64,000 bases of DNA, taken from assembly GCF_023101765.2 (NCBI RefSeq), contig NC_064215.1, positions 8,618,001 to 8,682,000 on the forward strand. The letters are read 5' to 3'. Positions within the stretch are counted from its first letter, which is position 1; each line of letters starts with the position of its first letter. The stretch comes from Spodoptera frugiperda. Its lineage: Eukaryota > Arthropoda > Insecta > Lepidoptera > Noctuidae. Of this stretch, positions 57,316 through 64,000 are shown one piece after another. The notes beneath the pieces were generated by a model, which saw only the letters and a program-made list of their open reading frames with translations, was not told where the DNA came from and did no database searches. Position numbers and translations under genes: made by a program.

Positions 57316-57457
57316 CTCATTGGCCTAGTGGTTGTAAGTGCGACTACCAGGCAAGTGGTTTGATTCCCGGGTTGAGCGAGTATTGCTGGGTTTTTTCAGT
57401 ATTTCGATAATTTGTTAGTAGTAGCACGGAGTCTGGAAATATGCCCGATATATAGCA
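57316..57457 (+). repeat. Family A SINE, 5' half
   Basis: CTCATTGGCCTAGTGGTTGT (A box), GACTACCAGGCAAGTGG, GTTTGATTCCCGGGTTGAGC (B box), TTAGTAGTAGCACGGAGTC and TGGAAATATGCCCGATATAT. 3' half missing. Confidence 0.85.
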
Positions 57458-58022
57458 CTAACTAAACTTGCCCTCTTTGCTTTCACTGTCCTAAACTCAT
57501 AGTTCTCATAACTTAAAACCCTAACTGGTCTGATACTTCGGCACCGTTTCTAATTAATGTGACAGGCTAGTGACACCTAAAGTTACGGCGTTCCTTACTA
57601 GATATGGCTAGTCTTAAGTTAATTACTACAACACTATGGGTAAGTTATTCAGATCTACTTAAAGATGCACTAGAACGAGACTGTTTGAGACTCTAAACTA
57701 ATTCCCATTGAGGAAAATGGAGATTTTACTTTAGATTCGCAATGACGCATTCTTTTTGGTCAATTGCATTAACCTAAGATTTGGGACTTAACGGTAGTAA
57801 GATTAGTCATTAAGTGAAGTAGGATCCGTTTGTTACGGTTTTTATTGGAAAATTATATTTTTGGAGTCAAGGTTTTTCCTTTTGGTAATTCGATTGAGTC
57901 ATGATTTAGGTTTAGTGTATGTTTTATTTACGCAGAAGTTAGGTCTCACCTTAAAACATAAGAAGGTGAACCTGTTATAAAAACCACAGTTTCATTACAC
58001 ATTATGAGCAATAACGGGAAAT
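57458..58022. other. Non-coding stretch
   Basis: Nothing recognised. Confidence 0.4.
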
Positions 58023-58243
58023 AACGCTTGCGTTGTATTTCGTTGTGTGAGCGAGGTTACCGGAGGCCAAATTATCCCCCTTCCCAATCTTTCCAATCTC
58101 CTAACAACCCTTAAATTCCTGACCCCCGAAATTACTGGCAACGCACTTGTAACGCCTCTGGTGTTGGTCTGATGTCCATGAGCGGCGACAATTGCTTACC
58201 ATCAGATGATCCGTCCGTTCGTTTACCGACTTATACCATAAAA
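58023..58243 (-). repeat. Family D repeat
   Basis: Read on the plus strand: GAGCGAGGTTACCGGAGGCC, CTAACAACCCTTAAATTCCT, GGCAACGCACTTGTAACGCC, ATGTCCATGAGCGGCGACAA, TTGCTTACCATCAGATGATCC, ACTTATACCATA. Full left part in reverse orientation. Confidence 0.85.
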
Positions 58244-58807
58244 AATAAGCAAATATTAAAAACAAAGCTAACAAATGTAAAAACAAAGAAAATTTTATAA
58301 CAAAACTGAACTTAGACTCGTTGAATAGTACCTAATATTAATTGGTATAATATATTTACCTAATATTTTATCCCTGATACGGGCTTCCTACCTAAAAAAT
58401 CAGTAAACAAAAATCTAAGCACTTAATTAAAACCTTCTTGCTTGTTTCAGTGCGTCCAACAAAAAGTCCTCAAGCATGAAGGTTAAATTAAAAATATAGT
58501 AGGAACTGTTTTTATTGTGACTTCAATCGTGAAACGGTTTGTTTGAAAAAATGGCGCCTTCATTACTTCGGAGTATCATATGACGTCTGGCATTGGTGTT
58601 TTTCTAATAATGTTCCACGTGAACTGGTGCTGACATATTATTAATTAATATGAGACATTTATAGTTACATAATAATTAGACCTATTCATTCTCAACTAGT
58701 AAACACTATCTACAATATCTGCACCACTTTTCAGTAGTCAGTTTAAAAAGTATTACCTATATAAAACCCTTATTCCAGACTATGCTACAACTGAAAAAAT
58801 AACCACT
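58244..58807. other. AT-rich non-coding stretch
   Basis: Nothing recognised. Confidence 0.4.
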
Positions 58808-58931
58808 TCTTACCGCCGTATTCAGAGTCATTTAATGGTTACTTAACCCAGTGCTTAGCAATTTTATTTTTAGAACAAAAGCATCACATAGGTATAGTTT
58901 AAGTAATCATTAAAAGTCTCTGAGTGTGGAA
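58808..58931. mobile_element. MITE with long terminal inverted repeats, copy 2
   Basis: CTTACCGCCGTATTCAGAG and ATTTAATGGTTACTTAA on the left pair with TTTAAGTAATCATTAAAAG and TCTCTGAGTGTGGAAAA on the right. The centre differs in length and sequence from the copy at 16970. Right terminus eroded. Confidence 0.7.
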
Positions 58932-59372
58932 AATAGACAGATTAATGAGATGCAAAATTTCAATATTGAATGAATGAATTAAGAACGCACTGTGTTCACA
59001 GCGCTTACAACAAACATTTGACCAAACGAAGCAATCACAGTACAAACACACCTAATTAACACATCAACTAAAAATAACAAAATCTAAAACTAAAAACTAA
59101 TTTTCAACTCTAAAACAAGCTAATTAGTGCATCTATTTATATGCACGTCAGTTTATCGCGCATAGTTGTACAACACGTAATGCAGTGGAAGCATTGTTCC
59201 CGTGCACACCCTAGATACCAACTGGAGCATTGCTGCCCGTCTCATGTTTACATTTGTATTTATTACAAAACATATAACAAAATGGTTTAAAGCCTTGAAA
59301 ATCTTGAAATGTTGTCACAATTGTTATTAAGATGTTTTGGATAAAGATAACTTGTTTAGAGTTTTTTAGTTG
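58932..59372. other. AT-rich non-coding stretch
   Basis: Nothing recognised. Confidence 0.4.
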
Positions 59373-59587
59373 AGTATAAGCCGGTGAACAAGTAGACAAA
59401 TCACCTGATGGAAAGCAATCGCCGCTACCCATGGATACTCGAAACACCAGAGGCGTTACAAGTGCATTGCTGGATTTTTGGAGGTTAGGAATTTAAGGGT
59501 TGTTGGGGAATCGAGGATTGTGAAGGAGGGTAATTGGGCTTCCACTGACCTTACTCACGCAACGAAACGCAACGCAAGCGTTGCGTA
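59373..59587 (+). repeat. Family D repeat
   Basis: AGTATAAGCCGGTGAACAAG, CACCTGATGGAAAGCAATCG, CACCAGAGGCGTTACAAGTG, AGGAATTTAAGGGTTGTTGG, GACCTTACTCACGCAACG and AACGCAAGCGTTGCGT. The end is palindromic, AACGCAAGCGTTGCGTT-like. Confidence 0.85.
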
Positions 59588-59850
59588 TTAATCCCTTTAA
59601 AAGTTAAGATTTTTCAAATGAAGTTGACTTAATTATATGATTACTTACAGAAGCACGCTTACAATTTCAACCAATTGAATCTTCACAAAGATCAGAAGCT
59701 GCGATGACTATTTACCTGCAACAATCAATAAATAAATTAAGTAATTGGTTAACTAAACATTACAACATTAATAAAACTGATTGCACACAAGTATCGATTA
59801 AATTGTAATGGGACACAAGTATAAGCACACATGTTTATGTTCCATACTTC

Positions 59851-59974
59851 TGCTGCAGACTACCTAGCGGATTAACGGGGCACCGGAACAGTGTGGTTTG
59901 TAGTCAGTAAGAGTCTGACACTCCCTCCCGCCTCACCCTATGCGGGAGAAGTAATTAGATGATTTTCCGCACTC
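59851..59974 (+). repeat. Family C repeat
   Basis: TGCAGACTACCTAGCGGATT, AACGGGGCACCGGAACAGTG, GTAGTCAGTAAGAGTCTGAC, ACTCCCTCCCGCCTCACCC and GGGAGAAGTAATTAGATGATT. The AAAGCAGGAGTAGG block is deleted. Confidence 0.85.
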
Positions 59975-62900
59975 AAAAGAGATGCTTCTGTAGAAAATTA
60001 TGTAAAAATGATTGACGGGGCCTGTGTCCTTGCACTAGCAAACCCATTGGTTAGTGTATACGAGCCGGCTAATCAGATCATCGAACGCATTCTCTCATCT
60101 CGATCTCGTTAAACGTAAAACAAACTTCCTTTAACGTAAAACAAACTCATTCTACGCCCTCTGCACTCTACTAACTATCCTAACAAGAACAGTACCGTTC
60201 AAACAAACATTACAAAACACATATTAGATCAAGTCAAGAGATAGCAATCATTCAGATTCGCAGACGATGCCACACAGCCACAGGCATCATTCACCAAACA
60301 CATAATTACACGTTTATATCACAATACAGGCAATTATGTGTCTTACGCAATATTTTAATACGGCAACTTTTTCTTTCACACTGACAGACATGGCTTTACA
60401 ATATTACGATTGTTATTATTATGTAAATCGCTTGTTTTTAAGAAATAAAATAGGTATATCATTTATCTTTTCGTGTTCTTTTTTTATCTTGATGTTAGCA
60501 AATCTTATTTATTTACCTTTTAGAATGTGAAAAGGCAATTTTGTTGATGAATAAATTAGTCATAACATAATGTCTATTCTTTTCGACTAAGGCCAAAAAG
60601 ACTAAAGGCATAGAGTAAGACATACATACTATTGCTGTTTATGTGATCTGTGTTCCAAATATCTAAATAGCATGAGTCAATACAGTTTGCTATTTAAGGA
60701 ACAGTAGTATTTGTTCTTAACTTAAATGTTCAATAATTGCTTAAAAGTTAAAATATATCTAAGGATGTTACAAAACATCACAATACTTCAGCAATTAATA
60801 TCAAACACATAAGTTACCCATTGCCCACGCGCACGATAAGGATCCGTTTCACTCTGGTGCCCTCCAAAACTGGGCTACAACGGCAAGTACTGGTTTTTTT
60901 CGTACCAACAAAACATGGAAATTTATTCCACGGCCGTTATCTCCAAAATACTCGAAAAAAAAAACATAAGTTCAACGACTTCCGTAAGTACAATGACTTT
61001 AATGTATATCGGTTCGCGAAAAGGGGTGATGACGGGGTATGACAACCAAAAATATATTTAGTACGTAGGTTAGATAATTAAAAAATATTAGACGGATATT
61101 TTTTTGTCGTATAAGTTAACAATACTTAGAAAAAATAATCATAATTTAGGAGTGAGAGTAAATACGTCATTTCTACTTACAAAACGTACCGTAGAAGTGA
61201 CGTAACGCAATATTTCAAATCAATATATATTTGAATAAGAAAATAAAAAATATGTATCTAGGTTTTTATTATTTCTACAAGTCGGACATTAAAATAAAAA
61301 TTAGTCAACTAATTCACCTACCCTATTGATAAAAACAAAACATTTTCCACTTAAACACCGCAAGGGGGCGGTACCTACTTCATTTTAATGTCCCAACAGT
61401 TTTCTTCGACAATTTATCGAATACTTACAGCGAACGTTACAAAAGAAAAAACACGAATACCTTATTACCATTGACAAGTAGATAAACAATGTTATTTGCA
61501 GTCAAACATTCAAATGGCAAGCGATTATGGTACTTAACGTTGCGTAATAAGGATTGTGTATTGTTTTTTCGAAAGGTATTGTTGAGAAAAAAAAGAAAAT
61601 TCGAGATAATAATATGCTAACGACACACTATTCCTCACGCGACGTCGATGCAAAAATAGTAGCGTCTGTTACTGAGTGAATCCACGCAATGAGAGATATA
61701 AAATTTCAAGAAGGTTTTTATTCTTTTTGCTAACAGTATTTTTCCTACAATACATAATATGACATACTTACATATAGGTATTGATTTCTTTGTTTTATGT
61801 CTGGTGTTAATTTCATCAGCTTAGTGACAACGTGACGTGACGTTTGTGTCTATGCAAACGTTGCGACAGAGTGTTAATAGGTAATTTAATGTGTTTCAAA
61901 ATGTATGAGTCATAAACCAATTAACGCGTATGGTTAGTCGAAGTAATCGTTTGATTGTTCACATAAATGGACTTTATTCAGAATTTATTAAATTTAACAA
62001 ATACTTAGACTTTAATAAAAAACCATCTAAGTAAATTTGCATTCAACAAAGCAATTTTATCCCTAAAGGATGTCTCCATTTAAAAAAAACTAAACCAACT
62101 TTCACCGTTCGACTTCGCATAAAACCCTCCATCAACTTTCCAACAAATTATTCGAAGCAATTGTTCCGAAAATTTGAATATCGAACCACTGTGCATTGCG
62201 CCCGCGTTGGTTCTTATGCAAGTCTTATGTGGGTCAGCCCATACGCCAACCACGGTATCTTGATACTAAGTTAATGGTAGTATACAAACTTTGTATAACT
62301 GTATTTTATACATCTTAAGCTTCGCGTATAATTTATGCGAAGATCATTGAGAATTAAGTTTTATTTTGATATTGGAAATTGATACTTATGGTTGGAGAAA
62401 TAATGGTAATTGATGGTGTAAGAAGAGATCTTTGTCTTTTCTTTGAAGAATCATGATTAAACTCTGTTTTTGACTTTGACTAGTGATCATTAAACTGGAC
62501 ATAAAGCGATGATAAGACTTTAAACCATATCATATCGAAATTCAATATTGGTAACATAGCATCCACGTAAGTGTACATCTCTGGCTTACATTACATTGTT
62601 ATGCTTTACTTATCTTCAGAATAACTAGGTACGAAAACCATGGTTGGGAGAACACGTGAGAGTTATTTATGAAATGAGTTCAAGAGATACGATAAAGTAC
62701 AAGTGGTTTAAAAATAGATCAAATTTCAATAAAAACCATGAATTTGTTAATACTAGCTATAAATAATACAAAAATAGTAATTTATGACATTGTACTTTCT
62801 CGTTTAATGCCCCATAAACTCATAGTCAAACATTTATGGCACGATGTTCTTAGATTTTGTTGTTCTTACAACAAGCTTATAATAAAAGTAACCATAAAAT

Positions 62901-63233
62901 ATTATTATATTCATGTTTCGCGAGTGTAATATATTCGATCCCCCATATAAATCCCCTTCTGAAGGTCATGTATATACTGAACTAGGTTTCACACACGATG
63001 TGTGAAAAGGTAGGTACTAAGGGCCAACTACGAATACACTTTATATAAGTACCATGTTCTTTAGTCATAATTCATATTGGAAAAATTAACTTGATTGTCT
63101 TAAAACTACAATGCACATTTATTTTTTTAAATATTACAGTCATTATCATCAGTTGGACATGTCATTGTTACAAAAATGCCACATCTGATGCAAGTAGTAG
63201 TCGTAAGGGTGTAATGGCTGAAAATATGTGACC
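59975..63233. other. Longest near-featureless stretch
   Basis: No gene or repeat family recognised in 3.3 kb. It has a 21-bp-period double of AACGTAAAACAAACT at 60112-60147. Plus frames of 64, 73 and 63 codons (60336, 60821, 62738) have no support. Confidence 0.4.
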
Positions 63234-63402
63234 GTTTTCACTGATACTAAGCTATGTAGCTGTACGAGAAATAGGAGGCTTTTGATATTAGGGAAGCCAT
63301 CCATAGCACACATCTATAGCACGCATCCATAGCACGCATCTTTTCAGATAAAAAACGTAACTTAACTGAGTCCGTTTCCACCAATGCTATACTATGTGTT
63401 TC
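63234..63402. repeat. Family H repeat
   Basis: TTTCACTGATACTAAGCTATG, TAGCTGTACGAGAAA, GGGAAGCCATCCATAGCAC, then a local triplication of ATCCATAGCACGC-like 17-20-mers (about 63299-63342), and AGTCCGTTTCCACCAATGC. Same orientation and order as 13058-13205. Confidence 0.7.
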
Positions 63403-63870
63403 TAGTGTATATCTGTAGGGTGTTTTTCTACTTGAGATACAAGAGTAGTAGTCTAATCTTTTCAAATACCACTATTATATATTATTTACTATTTTTTTCA
63501 AATAAACTAAACAAATTATCAAAGAAAAATCAAGTTTTCCCAACACGTTCCATTTCTGCGACAGTTGACGGCGATCAAACGACAGTCGATAGTGTTATCA
63601 TAATTGTTAAGAGAAAGTCGTTGTACTCAAACTTGTCATTCTTTAAACAACTTTATCAGTGTTAAATAAAGTCTAAAGTCATTTGTAGGTATTTGTAAGT
63701 CATGTCGCGTAACTAGGGAGAATAGTAATGCAAACATTACATCTATACAACCTTTTTGACGTATTCTCAAGTGCCATTGATGAGTTAGGTACCGTATATT
63801 AAAGGGCACCGTGAAATACATATTTCAATAACACTTATGTATGACAAATATATTATATCAGTGTTGAAAA
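63403..63870. other. AT-rich non-coding stretch
   Basis: Nothing recognised. Confidence 0.4.
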
Positions 63871-64000
63871 GTGAGGGTGAAATGTTCATTTCGTCCAATA
63901 ACTTCTCTCACCTCGGGTGAGGTGAGAGGGAGTGTCAGACTCTTACTGACTAAAAACCACCTCGTTCCTGCTCCTGCTTTGTGCTGGAGCCCTGGTAACT
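63871..64000 (-). repeat. Family C repeat, cut by window edge
   Basis: TCGTCCAATAACTTCTCTCA, CCTCGGGTGAGGTGAGAGGG, AGTGTCAGACTCTTACTGAC, AAAAACCACCTCGTTCCTGC, GCTGGAGCCCTGGTAACT, running to the last base. One of the best-kept copies. Confidence 0.85.

Overview
The window looks like AT-rich, gene-poor nuclear DNA of a moth (Lepidoptera). The repeat set, as I remember such families, points to a noctuid-type species. I see no bacterial operons, no transposase or polymerase gene, no rRNA and no functional tRNA. Nearly all short open frames are chance or lie inside repeats.

The best gene evidence is one exon on the minus strand at 39129-39241. It is GC-rich and bounded by a clean splice acceptor and a GTAAGT donor. 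It carries an in-frame upstream stop, then an ATG and exactly 24 codons. I read it as the start-codon exon of a gene whose other exons lie outside the window, so 1-39128 would be intron and the sequence to the right would be 5' intron or upstream DNA. I do not recognise the protein. Three weaker promoter-like spots lie on the plus strand near 15.3, 37.9 and 40.8 kb.

The rest is a mosaic of transposon fossils. Family A is a tRNA-derived SINE with recognisable A and B boxes, about 14 copies, two with clear target-site duplications. Family B is a second tRNA-like SINE. Family C is a short GC-rich repeat, 12 copies, the last running off the right edge. Family D, six copies, carries the motif GTTACAAGTGCGTTGCCGG. 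Family E has four copies around ACTAGTCGAG. Family H has three diverged copies. Helitron-like elements obey the 5'-TC / CTAG-3' rule with A-T flanks; one is nested inside a SINE and one is apparently full length (12591-12965). A MITE pair has long inverted repeats. Decayed 3' ends of non-LTR retrotransposons carry short-tandem tails.

Layout: 1-5.7 kb is unique sequence with a 314-bp direct duplication and one LINE tail. 5.7-17.8 kb is dense in SINEs, Helitrons and a MITE. 17.8-26 kb is sparse. 26-31 kb is a repeat cluster. 31-36 kb is sparse, with a 3 x 32-bp palindromic tandem array at 34.4 kb. 36-42 kb holds repeats, the exon and a 133-bp tandem duplication. 42-49 kb is sparse with paired family C copies. 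49-60 kb is repeat-rich. 60-63.2 kb is nearly featureless. The unclaimed intervals hold AT-rich DNA with chance frames only. Repeat names are internal labels; assignments rest on visible motifs and general knowledge, not database searches.
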